From Sphingomonas sp. CCH10-B3 (GTDB taxonomy: Bacteria; Pseudomonadota; Alphaproteobacteria; Sphingomonadales; Sphingomonadaceae): a stretch of DNA of 64,000 bases. A program made the position numbers and the translations under genes. Positions within the stretch are counted from its first letter, which is position 1; every line of letters begins with the position of its first letter. Below are positions 53,179-63,052 of the stretch, piece by piece. The stretch is taken from contig NZ_LSIJ01000009.1 of assembly GCF_001556185.1 (NCBI RefSeq), positions 73,137-137,136 on the forward strand, written 5' to 3'. The notes beneath the pieces are model-generated. The model was not told where the DNA came from and did no database searches. It saw nothing but the letters and a program-made list of their open reading frames with translations.

Positions 53179-53690
53179 GGCAGCAGGCCAGCGATCAGCA
53201 CGGGCGTCGGCTGCTCGCCCAGCCGCGCCGAGAAGGCGGCAAGCGCTTCGGCGACATGGTCGAGCGCTGCCGTACCCGGGTCATCGCCGCGATAGAGGTT
53301 GCGCAGCAACGCCGGGCGGAGATCGCCGGCCGCCAGCGCATCGCGATAGGCGCCCAGCCGCCCGCCGAGCATGCTCACCATCTGCCCGACATATTTGCCC
53401 AAGCCGACATCGCCGATGCCGCTCTGGCGCAATTGCGCATCCATATCGTCGATGAAGCGCTCGGTCAGCGCGACCGAGGCGGCGGTCGCATCGGGATCGG
53501 CCTCAAGCCGGATCAGCACCAGCGACAGGATCGCGGCGATCATGTCGAACCGCCCGTCGATCGTATCGGGCACCGCGCCCGCCAGATACCAGTGCGGTTC
53601 GCGCCCGCGCGCCACCACGGCATCATAAAGCGGCGCGACCGCGCTTTCCGCCTGCGGCCCGCCGAATATCCCGGCCAGAAATCGTTTCAT
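53175..53690 (-). CDS. Ubiquinol-cytochrome c chaperone (Cbp3/UQCC1 family)
   Basis: The 171-residue protein begins KRFLAGIFGGPQAESAVAPLYDAVVARGREPHWYLAGAVPDTIDGRFDMIAAILSLVLIRL and continues VALTERFIDDMDAQLRQSGIGDVGLGKYVGQM, as in Cbp3-family factors that help assemble cytochrome b of the bc1 complex. The ATG at 53690 gives the family start; the longer frame to 53909 overlaps the bamE leader and is not supported. It overlaps DUF177 by 4 bases. Confidence 0.87.
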   Translation of the reverse strand: MKRFLAGIFGGPQAESAVAPLYDAVVARGREPHWYLAGAVPDTIDGRFDMIAAILSLVLIRLEADPDATAASVALTERFIDDMDAQLRQSGIGDVGLGKYVGQMVSMLGGRLGAYRDALAAGDLRPALLRNLYRGDDPGTAALDHVAEALAAFSARLGEQPTPVLIAGLLP

Positions 53691-53822
53691 GCCATGCTGT
53701 CCTGCAACCGACTTCCCAACTGCCTTGTTTGCGCCCGATCCCCGGCATATTGAGGCTGCGCGCAGGCGATGCAATGCATGAGCAGCGCGCGCGCGGCGAC
53801 AATCGCCGCCTGGAGGAAGTGG

Positions 53823-54308
53823 ATGCGGTTGATTTCGACGCGAGTGGCGTTTGCGGCGGCGCTGGGCGCAATGGCGATGACGGGGGCATGCACCCCGCTG
53901 CGCGGGCATCAGGGCTATGTGATCGATCCCGATCTGGTCAATTCGGTCCAGCCGGGCGTGGACACGCGCCAGACGGTCGCAAAAGTGCTCGGCAAGCCGA
54001 CATTCACCAGCCAGTTCAACGAAGGCGAGTGGTTCTATGTGTCGCGCGACACGCGCTATTTCGCTTATGATCTGCCCAAGCCCAAGGCCCAGACGGTGCT
54101 GCGCATTCGTTTTGACGACAAGGGCGTGGTGAGCAAGGTCGATCGCACCGGCGTCGAACAGGTCGCCTCGATCAGGCCTTATGGCCGGATCACGCCGACG
54201 CTGGGGCGCAAGCGTAGCTTCTTCAGCGACATTTTCGGCAACATCGGCGCGGTTGGTGCCGGCGCCAATCCCGGCGGCGGTGGCGGCGGCGGACGGACTC
54301 AGCCCTGA
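53823..54308 (+). CDS. bamE: Outer-membrane assembly lipoprotein BamE (SmpA/OmlA)
   Basis: The 161-residue protein has a lipoprotein signal ending in TGAC (about C23), then HQGYVIDPDLVNSVQPGVDTRQTVAKVLGKPTFTS and WFYVSRDTRYFAYDLPKPKAQTVLRIRFDDKG, the BamE fold. BamE is a lipoprotein of the BAM complex that inserts outer-membrane proteins. The tail is Gly-rich. TGGAGGA before the ATG at 53823 decides the start. It is divergent from the Cbp3 gene. Confidence 0.9.
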   Translation: MRLISTRVAFAAALGAMAMTGACTPLRGHQGYVIDPDLVNSVQPGVDTRQTVAKVLGKPTFTSQFNEGEWFYVSRDTRYFAYDLPKPKAQTVLRIRFDDKGVVSKVDRTGVEQVASIRPYGRITPTLGRKRSFFSDIFGNIGAVGAGANPGGGGGGGRTQP

Positions 54309-54455
54309 TCGCGGCAGCCGCCGACTGATACAATTTGTGACAACGCTTGCGCGCGGCTGACCAGCGCGTTCCCGGCGCGTTCAGACCGACTCGGCCATAT
54401 CGGACCTCGACAGCGACAGAAGCGTTGCTGCCGAACCGATGATGGGAGCTGTACC

Positions 54456-54962
54456 ATGCGTAAGATGATCCTTCTGACCTTGCTGGCAGCGGTGGCGACG
54501 CCGGTCGCCGCCCAGGCCCAGTCGCAAGCCGAAGTGCGCCGCGACCGCCGCGATGTCCGCGAGGAGCGGCGTGAACTTGATCGGGCATACCGCTCGGGCG
54601 ATCCGCGCCGCATTCGCGACGAACGCGGCGACCTGCGCGAAGCCCGCCAGGAATTGCGCGAGGACATTCGCGACCGTGACCGGGCGTGGGGCCGCGATGA
54701 CTGGCGCTATTACCGTGATCGCAACGCCGCGCTCTATGCCCGTGGCACGTGGCGCGCGCCGTTCCGCTACACCGCGTTTCGCACTGGGGTGCGGATTGCG
54801 CCTGCCTATTACGGGCCGCGCTACTACATCGTCGATCCGTGGCGCTATCACCTGCCGCGGGTCCGTGGTTACCAGCGCTGGGTGCGGCATTATGACGACG
54901 TGCTGCTCGTCGATACGCGCCGCGGTGTCGTGATCGACGTCTATCGCGGCTTCTGGCGCTAA
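54456..54962 (+). CDS. RcnB-family periplasmic protein
   Basis: The 168-residue protein has a signal peptide (RKMILLTLLAAVATPVAAQA), a highly charged Arg/Asp/Glu helix (RRDRRDVREERRELDRAYR and onwards) to about residue 75, and a C-terminal domain YYIVDPWRYHLPRVRGYQRWVRHYDDVLLVDTRRGVVIDVY, which resembles RcnB, a periplasmic factor linked to nickel/cobalt tolerance in E. coli. In sphingomonads the family is large and its role is unsettled. A perfect terminator hairpin follows. Confidence 0.8.
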   Translation: MRKMILLTLLAAVATPVAAQAQSQAEVRRDRRDVREERRELDRAYRSGDPRRIRDERGDLREARQELREDIRDRDRAWGRDDWRYYRDRNAALYARGTWRAPFRYTAFRTGVRIAPAYYGPRYYIVDPWRYHLPRVRGYQRWVRHYDDVLLVDTRRGVVIDVYRGFWR

Positions 54963-54983
54963 ATACGGCAGCCAGGCAAGCGC

Positions 54984-55013
54984 ACGGCCCGGGGAGGCGA
55001 CTCCCCGGGCCGT
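54984..55013. terminator. Strong hairpin between the RcnB-like gene and pbpC
   Basis: ACGGCCCGGGGAG (54984-54996), loop GCGA, CTCCCCGGGCCGT (55001-55013) form a perfect 13-bp stem between two convergent genes, followed by TCTTGT. It probably ends transcripts from both sides. Confidence 0.85.
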
Positions 55014-55022
55014 TCTTGTCGG

Positions 55023-57155
55023 TCAACGCACCGTGAAGGCGACCTGATCGACAACCCGCCCGGCAAGATCGACCAGCCGGATCAAGTGCCGCCCCGGTCC
55101 GGCGAGCACGAGCGGCTGCGCATCGGCGGCACCGAGATCGCGCTTGTCGAGCCAGAGCCGGTGCGCCGATGCCGCGCCCGAAACGCCGATCGCGAGGCGC
55201 TGGCGGTCGATCGGAATGTCGGGGTCGAGCGCATAGACGCTGCCCGACACCGGATTGGTGATGCGCGGCCGCCGGGCGGTGGCGGGTGCTGCGCCGAACT
55301 CCGCCTGCGCGGTCCCGGCGAGGAAATATTCGGTGCGCGGCTGCTCGATCCGGTCGGCGAAGGCGATCCGGCGGGCGTCGATGCCGGGCGGCGGCGGTGG
55401 CGGTGTTGCGTCGCCCTGGTCGAGCGCGCGCATCACGTCGCGCCACACGGGGGCAGCGCCGCTGGTGCCGGATACGGCGCGCATCGGGTCGCCCTCCAGA
55501 TTGCCGACCCAGACGCCGACAGTGTAGCGGCGCGTAAAGCCAATGCACCAATTGTCACGCAGGGCTTTCGAGGTGCCGGTCTTGACCGCCGACCAGAACG
55601 GCAGGCTGAGCGCTGACTCAAGCCCGAAGGTGACAGCGCGGGCGTTCGAATCGCTCAGCATGTTGCTCACCAGCCACGCGGCCTGTGGCGTCGTGATCGC
55701 GCGCTCGGCAGCGAGCGGCGCATCGGCCGTTAACCGCAGCGCGCGCCAGCGGCCGCCGCGCGCAAGGCTGCGATAGGCCGCGACCTGTTCAAGCAGCGTC
55801 ACTTCGGCCGACCCCAGCGCGAGACTGAAGCCATAATATTGCCCGTCCTCGACCAGCCCGTGATAGCCGGTGTCCCACAGCCGGTCGCGGAACGGCTCGA
55901 CCCCGACGAGCAGCAAGGTGCGCACGGCAGGGACATTGAGCGAGCCCGCCAGCGCGGTGCGCGCCGACACCGGCCCCTTGAAATCGCGGTCGTAATTCTG
56001 CGGCACATAGAGTCCGCTCGCGGTGTCGAGCTGGACTGGTGAATCGTCGAGGATCGACGCCGGGGTCAGATACCCCCGCTCGATCGCCTGCGCGTACAGG
56101 AAGGGTTTCAGCGTCGACCCCGCCTGACGGTAGCTGTTGGCGCCATCGACCTGTGGCGCGGTCGAGGCGCCACCGACGCCGCCGACATAGGCAAGCACGT
56201 CGCCGGTTTCATTATCGACGACGATCACGGCTCCGTCGCGCGCGCGACCGCTGCCCAGCCCCTGCAGTTGCCGCGCCAGCGCCACTGTCGCTGCCCGCTG
56301 AATGCGGGCGTCGAGCGTCGTCGTTACGCGCAGGCCCGGCTTGGTCAGCAACCGGCCCGCGAGATGCGGCGCAAGACCGGGGTCGAGCGCGAGCCGGCGC
56401 TGCGGCCCGAGCATCGCCCAGGCGCCGCTTTCGAACCGCGCGCAATCGGGCGCCTTTGCATAACCGCAGGCGCGCCGCGCGATCGCGGGGGCCGTCGCCT
56501 GCGGATCGGGAAGCAGCGCGGCCAGCAACAGCGAATCGTCGCGCGACAACGCGTCGGGCGTCTTGCCGAACAGCCCGAGCGCGGCAGCGCCGACGCCTTG
56601 CGCTTCGCCGCGAAACCCGGCGAGATTGAGATAGGCTTCGAGGATCTGCGCCTTGCTCCAGCGCGCCTCGATCGACCAGGCGGCGCGCATCTGGCGCAGC
56701 TTGTCGCGCCAGCCGCGCGATCCGGGGGCTGCGAGATCGGGCGCGAGATAGGCGGCGAGCTGCATCGTCAGCGTGCTCGCACCGCCGCGCGGGCGCCGCT
56801 CAATGCGGTCGCGGATCGCGCCGCCGATTGCCAGCCAGTCGACCCCGCCATGCGCCTCGAAGCGCTTGTCTTCGGCGGCGACGATCGTCGTGCGGGTAAC
56901 GGGCGCGACCCGCTCGATCGGTGTCCACGCCAGCCGCCGCGTCGCGAAATTGACGCGCGACGAATCGATGAGCACCCCGCGCCGGTCGTAGAGCCATGCC
57001 TCGGACGGCTGCGAGCCCCGCCGGACCTGCGCATAATCGGGCATCGGCGGCGGGCGCGTCGCAAGGTCGAGCCCTGCGAGGCCGATCACCGCCAGCACCA
57101 GCGCCGCGATCGCCAGCCGCGCGGGTGTCGACCACCGCCGGAGCGTCGCCCTCAT
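55023..57155 (-). CDS. pbpC: Penicillin-binding protein 1C
   Basis: The 710-residue protein has an N-terminal membrane segment (about 13-33), a GT51 domain with E95 in AAEDKRFEAHGGVDW and GGASTLTMQLAAYL, a transpeptidase domain with STLK (S347-K350), SLN in LAGSLNVPAV, and KTGTS, and a C-terminal BiPBP_C-like domain (ITNPVSGSVYALDPDIP). PBP1C adjacent to an alpha-2-macroglobulin gene is a well-known pairing in Gram-negative bacteria. It starts one base after the stop of that gene. Confidence 0.93.
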   Translation of the reverse strand: MRATLRRWSTPARLAIAALVLAVIGLAGLDLATRPPPMPDYAQVRRGSQPSEAWLYDRRGVLIDSSRVNFATRRLAWTPIERVAPVTRTTIVAAEDKRFEAHGGVDWLAIGGAIRDRIERRPRGGASTLTMQLAAYLAPDLAAPGSRGWRDKLRQMRAAWSIEARWSKAQILEAYLNLAGFRGEAQGVGAAALGLFGKTPDALSRDDSLLLAALLPDPQATAPAIARRACGYAKAPDCARFESGAWAMLGPQRRLALDPGLAPHLAGRLLTKPGLRVTTTLDARIQRAATVALARQLQGLGSGRARDGAVIVVDNETGDVLAYVGGVGGASTAPQVDGANSYRQAGSTLKPFLYAQAIERGYLTPASILDDSPVQLDTASGLYVPQNYDRDFKGPVSARTALAGSLNVPAVRTLLLVGVEPFRDRLWDTGYHGLVEDGQYYGFSLALGSAEVTLLEQVAAYRSLARGGRWRALRLTADAPLAAERAITTPQAAWLVSNMLSDSNARAVTFGLESALSLPFWSAVKTGTSKALRDNWCIGFTRRYTVGVWVGNLEGDPMRAVSGTSGAAPVWRDVMRALDQGDATPPPPPPGIDARRIAFADRIEQPRTEYFLAGTAQAEFGAAPATARRPRITNPVSGSVYALDPDIPIDRQRLAIGVSGAASAHRLWLDKRDLGAADAQPLVLAGPGRHLIRLVDLAGRVVDQVAFTVR

Positions 57156-57156
57156 C

Positions 57157-60100
57157 TCAGCGCGGCGCCACCGTCACGGCTGCATTGGGCAGATCGGCGT
57201 GGATCGCGGGCGAATACATGGCCTCGACATGCGTCGGCGGCAGGTTGAAGCGCCCGGTGCCGTTCAGCCGCACCGAGTAAGTGACGCTGGTCGTGCCGCG
57301 CGGCAGCCAGGCGAAATAGCCGCGCCACGTCGCGCCGCCGTGCTCGATATAGCTCGGATAGCCGCCTTCGCTGCCGCCGATGTTGAGCAGGCTCGACTGG
57401 TTGGCCTGGTCGCCGAGGATCGTCGCGCCTGCCGGGACCGGATCGCTGATCACTACCCAGTTGCGCTCGGCCGAGGCATCGACGGTGATCGTCACCTTGA
57501 TCACGTCGCCGCGCGTGTAGCGCCCGGGATTGCGCGCCTGCACCACCTCGACCTTGCGCGCGATCTTGTATCCCGCGAACAGCGCCGATTTAAGCGGCAC
57601 CGCGGCGGACACCGACACCATCGCCCATGGTCCTGCGCCGCCCGACTGGCTCAGCACCAGCGGCACGCGCGCGGGCGGCAGCGGGAAGGACAGCAGCCGC
57701 TGCGGCTCGGCGAGCGGCCAGCCGCGGCTGAGCGTCGCGCTGCCGAGCGAGGCGGTGGTTACTCCGGCAATCGCGTCGGTCGGATAAAGCGAGGCGAACT
57801 TGCGCGCGGCGATGACGCTCCAGGCATTGGCGGTGGTGGTGTCCCAATGGCCGCGCTGCTGGCGAAGCGCCACGCCGACCATCATCTTCGGCCCTTCGTC
57901 CTGCCAGCCGGGCTTGCCGAGCACCGAGATCAACGCCTTGATCGCGCCTTCGTCGCCCGACGACATCAGCCACCACGCCGCATTCGACTGGTCGCTCAAG
58001 TCGAGCCGCGTGCCTTCGTAAACCAGCCGCGTCCGCAGTACGGCCTCGCCCGCCCCGCGCAGCGCCTGCGCATTGGCGAGCCCACCGACGCGGTCGATCG
58101 CGACGAGATAATCGGCGAGCTGCGCCGTCGGCATGTCCTTCGGCGCGATCTGGAGCTGGCCGAGCATCGCGGGCGTCGCTGCCCCCGCCCGCGCCAGCGC
58201 CGTGAAGGCCGCAAGCCGACGCAGGCGGACGTCGCCATACGTCTCGTGATTGACGCGCCCGTCGATCACGGCCTTCAGCCCGTCGATCATTTTCGCGCGG
58301 GGCCCATCGGGGATCGGCAGCCCGGCGTCGCTGGTGATCGCCAGCACATAGGCTGTCAGCGCCTCCGACCCTTCGAGACTGTCCGACGGCCAGTAGCGCA
58401 GCAGTCCGTCGGGCGCCTGATACGTCGGGATGTCGCCCGCAAGCGCCGTCCAGCCGCCGCTATCCCCCGTCGCGACGATCCGCGACAGCCGCTGCTCGAA
58501 GCAGTTGTAGGGATAGTCGGTCATGTAGCTGCGCACCCCCGCCAACGGCGGCGCGAGTGTGTCGGCAAGACGAACGTCGACGCTGCCGCGCCCGGCGAGC
58601 GCGCCGGCGGGCGCCGCGATCGGGATCGGCCCGCTGCCGACGCGCGCCAAGGTCGATGCCCAGACTTCGATCGGCACCGCGGGCACGATCTGCTGGGTGA
58701 CCCCGATTTGGTCGGCAGCCTTGCCGTCAGCTGTCCTGGCGCTGACCTGCCAGCGCAGCGACGCGATGCTTTCGGGCGCGGTCAGGTTCCACATCACCGG
58801 CGCCGCGCCGCCCGCGGGGATCGTCACCGTCAGCGGTCGTCCGGTCGCGACCGCGGGGGCGAGCGCGACGGTCGCCGTCACTGTCATCGGCTTGTCGGAG
58901 CTGTTGCGCAGCGTGAACACTGCGCCGAACTGGTCGCCGGTGCGCACCAGCGGCGGGATGCCGGAGAAGATGCTCAGATCCTGTGCCGAGCGAATCTCGC
59001 TTTCGCCGCTGCCGAACAATTGCGCGCCATCGGTCGCGACTGCCACCAGCCGGAACGCGGTGAGCGCATCGTTGAGCTGCACCGGCACCCGGGCATGGCC
59101 CTTGCCATCGAGCGCAACGCGGCCTTTCCACAGCAGCACGGGCTGGAAATTCTCGCGGTTGAGCGCGGCATTGGCGCCTTCGCCGCCGCCATCGCCCCCG
59201 GCGACCACGGCCTTCTTGCCATAGTGCCGCTTGCCGACGACCTGCGTCTGCGCGGTCGAGGTGAGCACTGACAGCGATCGTTCGCCCATCATTGCGGTCA
59301 GCACATCGGTGCTGGGGTTGGGCGCAATCTGGTCGAGCGCGCGGTCGACCGCGACAAAGGCGACATCGGCGCTGGCGGCGGGCTTGCCGTCGGGGCGGGT
59401 GACCGCGACATCGACTTGCGCCACGTCGCGCGCGGCATAGCGGGCCTTGTCGGCTTTGACGGTGACGCCGAGCTGATGGCCTTCCCAGCCGACTTTCACC
59501 TTGGCGATGCCCATCCGGTAGGCGGGCTTCGCCAGATCGACCAGCGCGGTCGCCTCGGGCGCGGGTTCGGGCTTCGACGTGATGCCGAGCCACGCGCCGA
59601 GATCGCTCAGCCAGTCCCAGAATCCGGGTTCGACGCGCCCGCGCACCGCGAGCACCGACACGAACACATCGGGGGCATAGCTCGACGGCATCTTCACTTC
59701 GACGACCGGATCGGCGCCCGACAATTCGGTGACGAAATGCGACAGCACGCCCTCGCGCTCGACCGTCACCAGCGCGGTCGCCTTGCGGAACGGCATGCGC
59801 ACCTGGAATTTGGCGGTCTCGCCAGCCTTATAGGCCTGGCGTTCGGGGATCACGTCCATCCGGTCGCCATTGTCGCCGCCGAACCACCAGTCGTCCTCGC
59901 CCGCCAGCCACACCGATTGCGTCGCGCGCGCGACATTGCCCTGCGCGTCGGTTGCGGTCGCTACCGCATAGACTTCGCCCGAGACGCTGGGGTTGATCTT
60001 GCACTGCGCGAGTCCTTGCGCATCGGTGCTCGCCGAACAGGTCGCGGCGAGCTTGGTCGTCTTCATCTGATTGTCATAGGCATAGAAGCCGCCGATCAGC

Positions 60101-62913
60101 CGTCGCCGCGCGGTCAGGATTTCGCGGCTGTAGAGCGCGACCGAAATCGCCTGCCCCTTGATCGGCCTGCCCTCGGTGTCGAGCGCGACAAAGCGCAGCC
60201 GCAGGTCGTCGGCCTTCATCAGCCAGCCGTCGGTCTTGACTCCGAGCCGCACTGCCGACGGATAGATCGGGATGCTGCGCGACGCGGTCAGCGTTTCGCC
60301 GTTCGCGTCCTGATAATCCATCTCGACGCGCATGTTGGCGGCACCGTCGAGGCTTTGCGGAATCTCGACCGTCTGGTGCGCGGTGCCGTCGCCGCCGAGC
60401 GTGACCGGCAGCGTCTGCGTCGGCGGTAGCGGCGTTTCCTCATCCTCGCCGTCGCCGTTGAGCGGCTTGACGCCTTCGGTCATTGCCCGCCCGCCGAAGC
60501 TATAGCCTTCATAGCCATCGGGCGCCGACACGCCACCGAACCAGCCGATGCGCAGGTCGATCGGCAGGTTGGATGCCCCGCCGCCCGACAGATAGCCGAC
60601 GAACAGGTCGAGCGGCAGCGCCTTGGGCCGGACGGCGGCTTCCTTCGGCCCGCTCACCGTCGCGCGCATCGTCGGCAGGCGATATTCGTCGACCTTGAAC
60701 GACTGGCCCGATCCAACCGCATTGCCGTCGCGGGCGAGCTGCACGTCGTAATCGCCCATTGGCGCGCCTTGCGGCGCGGTCCATGCGCTTTCGCCGATCC
60801 CGCTCGCGTCGATCGTCAGCGGCAGTTCGAACGACGTCTCCGATCCGCGATGCTGGAGCCGCAGCGTCCCCGAAAAGCCGCCCGCGAACTGGAACCCGGC
60901 GGCGACGGGGGAGCGCAGGATGTGCTTCATGTGGATCGTCTCGCCCTGGCGGACGAGCGCGCGATCAAACACGGTATGAAAGATGTCGCCCTTGGCTTCA
61001 TAGCCATAGGGCAGGTCGAAATCATAAGGGCGAATGCCTTCGCCCCATTCGGTGAGCGTGAAGCTGAAATCGCCGTCCTTGCGCGCCGAGATCATCAGCG
61101 GGTGCGCGCTCGATCCTTCGTCGCAACTGCCATAGCTTTCGGGATCGGGCAGGCCGCTTGCCAACACCAGCGCGCCCTTGGCATCGGTGCGCCCGGTCGC
61201 GATCGTCTTGCCGTCGCAACTGTCGGTGACGCGGATGTCGGCGCCGCCGACCGGCTTGGCGCCGTCGAGCGTCGTCACCCACGCAAGGCTCGCGCCGCGG
61301 CCCCATTTGAAATGGACGCTGAGATTGGTGACGAGCGCGGCACTCGCGACATAGCGCGGTGCCTTGCGGCCGAGCAGCGCGGCGCCGAGCTGCGGGCTCG
61401 CCATCTCGACGACGTAGAAGCCGGGCTTGGCGAGCGGCACGCCGACGACTTCGAAATCCTTGCCCTTGCCCGGCAGGCCGACCTTCAGCGCCGCGCCTTG
61501 GCCGCTGCCGAGGATCGGTTCGGAGCCGGTGTCGTTGATCGTCACCGTTTCGCTGCCGCGCTGCTCGTCGTGGCTCTTATAGTCGTCGGCCTTGTCGACC
61601 GTGCGCAGCCAGCGCGCGATGTCGCCGTCCGATCCCTCGACGCGCAGCGACTGGCCACCGATCGCGAGATTGCGCCCCGCCAGCTCGGGTTCGATGTTGC
61701 GCACCGTGACCGGCAGCATCCCACCCTGCTTGGCTTCGAGAATCCCGAAGCTCGCCGCGAACTTCACCAGCGGTGGCGCTTCGTCGAAACGGACTTCGAG
61801 CGGGAAGCGCGCGGCATTGGTCAGCACCCGGCCGCTTTCGTCCTTGATGTCGGCCGGCAGGATCAGCCTGGCCTTGGTCGACGCGGGCAGTGGCGCCGCA
61901 AAGGCGACGTCGCTGGTCGTCGCTTCGGTGCGGACATCGCCGCGATTGCCGTCGCTGCCGAACTTGGGCGCGATCGACTTGCCGTCGGGCGTCTCGATGC
62001 GGATCTGCTTGGCGAGCGCCATCGGGATCGGCGCGGAGAAGCGGACATAGGCCTTTTCGACCGGCGAACAGCCCGCTTGCGGATTGACCCGCGAACATTC
62101 GAAGCGCGCCGCGAACGGCTTGCGCACGGTGAAGTCGAAACGCTGGTCAGTCCCGGCGAGCTTGCCGCCTGACCCCGCGATCTGCCCCGACCAGACCAGC
62201 GCCATGTCGCGCCCCGGCGGCAGCGGGCGGCGGCACTTGAGCGCCGTGACCGAGGCGAGCGCGGCCTTGCGGGCGGCGGCGTCCTGCGGCAGCGTTGCCG
62301 GTAGCCCGGCTTCCTCGAGGAAGCTGCTGATGCGGTAATCGTCGGTGCCGAGTTCGCCGAGCAGTTTGGCGGGCAAGTCGTCGGCCAGCACATCGACCGG
62401 GATCTTCTCGCCGATGCCGTCGACCGCGCAATAGGCGTTCGCTGCGACCGACGCGCGTGTCGCGGGCATGTTGCTGGCGACGAGGAATACCTGATCCTCT
62501 TCGATGCTGCTGCCATAACGACTGGGGAGCACGGCGCGCGCGACCGGGCCGCCGGCATCGACGGTGAAGCGGCGCTGGCCGCCGACGGCGACGCCCGTCA
62601 CCGTCTTCAGCCCCTCGGCCAGGTCGAAGCTGCATTGCGTACCGCCGGGCAGCGGCGTCTTGAATTCATAGACCCAGCTTTGCTGGTCGATCCAGCGGCC
62701 GGTGCCTTCGACCGGACAGGTGACCGTGAATGGGGAAGTCGCGCGCGGATCGCCGAGTGCCACGATCGGCGCGCTGAACCGGACGGTGAAACGCTCGATC
62801 GCGCCGCCACCGATGCCGGGGGTGGCCATCACCACTTGCGGGCTGCTGTCGGCGGAGGCGGCAAGTGGCGCAAAGGCAAGCGCAAGCAGGGCGAATCGGA
62901 CCGCGAGCTTCAT
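57157..62913 (-). CDS. Alpha-2-macroglobulin family protein with thioester
   Basis: The 1918-residue protein has a signal peptide (KLAVRFALLALAFAPLAASA), MG-type beta domains over its first 1300 residues, and the thioester motif C1471-F-E-Q in YPYNCFEQRLS followed by the alpha-helical thioester domain. Bacterial alpha-2-macroglobulins trap proteases in the periplasm when cut in a bait region, protecting the cell, with PBP1C repairing wall damage. There is no lipobox cysteine after the signal, so it may be soluble, unlike the E. coli lipoprotein YfhM. The ATG at 62913 gives the signal peptide; the longer frame does not. Confidence 0.93.
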   Translation of the reverse strand: MKLAVRFALLALAFAPLAASADSSPQVVMATPGIGGGAIERFTVRFSAPIVALGDPRATSPFTVTCPVEGTGRWIDQQSWVYEFKTPLPGGTQCSFDLAEGLKTVTGVAVGGQRRFTVDAGGPVARAVLPSRYGSSIEEDQVFLVASNMPATRASVAANAYCAVDGIGEKIPVDVLADDLPAKLLGELGTDDYRISSFLEEAGLPATLPQDAAARKAALASVTALKCRRPLPPGRDMALVWSGQIAGSGGKLAGTDQRFDFTVRKPFAARFECSRVNPQAGCSPVEKAYVRFSAPIPMALAKQIRIETPDGKSIAPKFGSDGNRGDVRTEATTSDVAFAAPLPASTKARLILPADIKDESGRVLTNAARFPLEVRFDEAPPLVKFAASFGILEAKQGGMLPVTVRNIEPELAGRNLAIGGQSLRVEGSDGDIARWLRTVDKADDYKSHDEQRGSETVTINDTGSEPILGSGQGAALKVGLPGKGKDFEVVGVPLAKPGFYVVEMASPQLGAALLGRKAPRYVASAALVTNLSVHFKWGRGASLAWVTTLDGAKPVGGADIRVTDSCDGKTIATGRTDAKGALVLASGLPDPESYGSCDEGSSAHPLMISARKDGDFSFTLTEWGEGIRPYDFDLPYGYEAKGDIFHTVFDRALVRQGETIHMKHILRSPVAAGFQFAGGFSGTLRLQHRGSETSFELPLTIDASGIGESAWTAPQGAPMGDYDVQLARDGNAVGSGQSFKVDEYRLPTMRATVSGPKEAAVRPKALPLDLFVGYLSGGGASNLPIDLRIGWFGGVSAPDGYEGYSFGGRAMTEGVKPLNGDGEDEETPLPPTQTLPVTLGGDGTAHQTVEIPQSLDGAANMRVEMDYQDANGETLTASRSIPIYPSAVRLGVKTDGWLMKADDLRLRFVALDTEGRPIKGQAISVALYSREILTARRRLIGGFYAYDNQMKTTKLAATCSASTDAQGLAQCKINPSVSGEVYAVATATDAQGNVARATQSVWLAGEDDWWFGGDNGDRMDVIPERQAYKAGETAKFQVRMPFRKATALVTVEREGVLSHFVTELSGADPVVEVKMPSSYAPDVFVSVLAVRGRVEPGFWDWLSDLGAWLGITSKPEPAPEATALVDLAKPAYRMGIAKVKVGWEGHQLGVTVKADKARYAARDVAQVDVAVTRPDGKPAASADVAFVAVDRALDQIAPNPSTDVLTAMMGERSLSVLTSTAQTQVVGKRHYGKKAVVAGGDGGGEGANAALNRENFQPVLLWKGRVALDGKGHARVPVQLNDALTAFRLVAVATDGAQLFGSGESEIRSAQDLSIFSGIPPLVRTGDQFGAVFTLRNSSDKPMTVTATVALAPAVATGRPLTVTIPAGGAAPVMWNLTAPESIASLRWQVSARTADGKAADQIGVTQQIVPAVPIEVWASTLARVGSGPIPIAAPAGALAGRGSVDVRLADTLAPPLAGVRSYMTDYPYNCFEQRLSRIVATGDSGGWTALAGDIPTYQAPDGLLRYWPSDSLEGSEALTAYVLAITSDAGLPIPDGPRAKMIDGLKAVIDGRVNHETYGDVRLRRLAAFTALARAGAATPAMLGQLQIAPKDMPTAQLADYLVAIDRVGGLANAQALRGAGEAVLRTRLVYEGTRLDLSDQSNAAWWLMSSGDEGAIKALISVLGKPGWQDEGPKMMVGVALRQQRGHWDTTTANAWSVIAARKFASLYPTDAIAGVTTASLGSATLSRGWPLAEPQRLLSFPLPPARVPLVLSQSGGAGPWAMVSVSAAVPLKSALFAGYKIARKVEVVQARNPGRYTRGDVIKVTITVDASAERNWVVISDPVPAGATILGDQANQSSLLNIGGSEGGYPSYIEHGGATWRGYFAWLPRGTTSVTYSVRLNGTGRFNLPPTHVEAMYSPAIHADLPNAAVTVAPR

Positions 62914-63052
62914 CTGTCGACGCTCCCCAAAAGCTGCGCGGACGCTATGGCGTGGTCTTCTATTAGTCCAGCGCCGAATGCCGGTTGGGCGAGCGATTTG
63001 CGCGCCTTTGCGGAGCGTGCAACAAGGCAGCGAGCACGATCTCGGGGGCATC

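Noticed and set aside
57199..59271. 690-codon open frame antisense to the alpha-2-macroglobulin gene
   Set aside because: It lies wholly within a gene with a clear thioester and signal peptide and has the composition of an antisense shadow.
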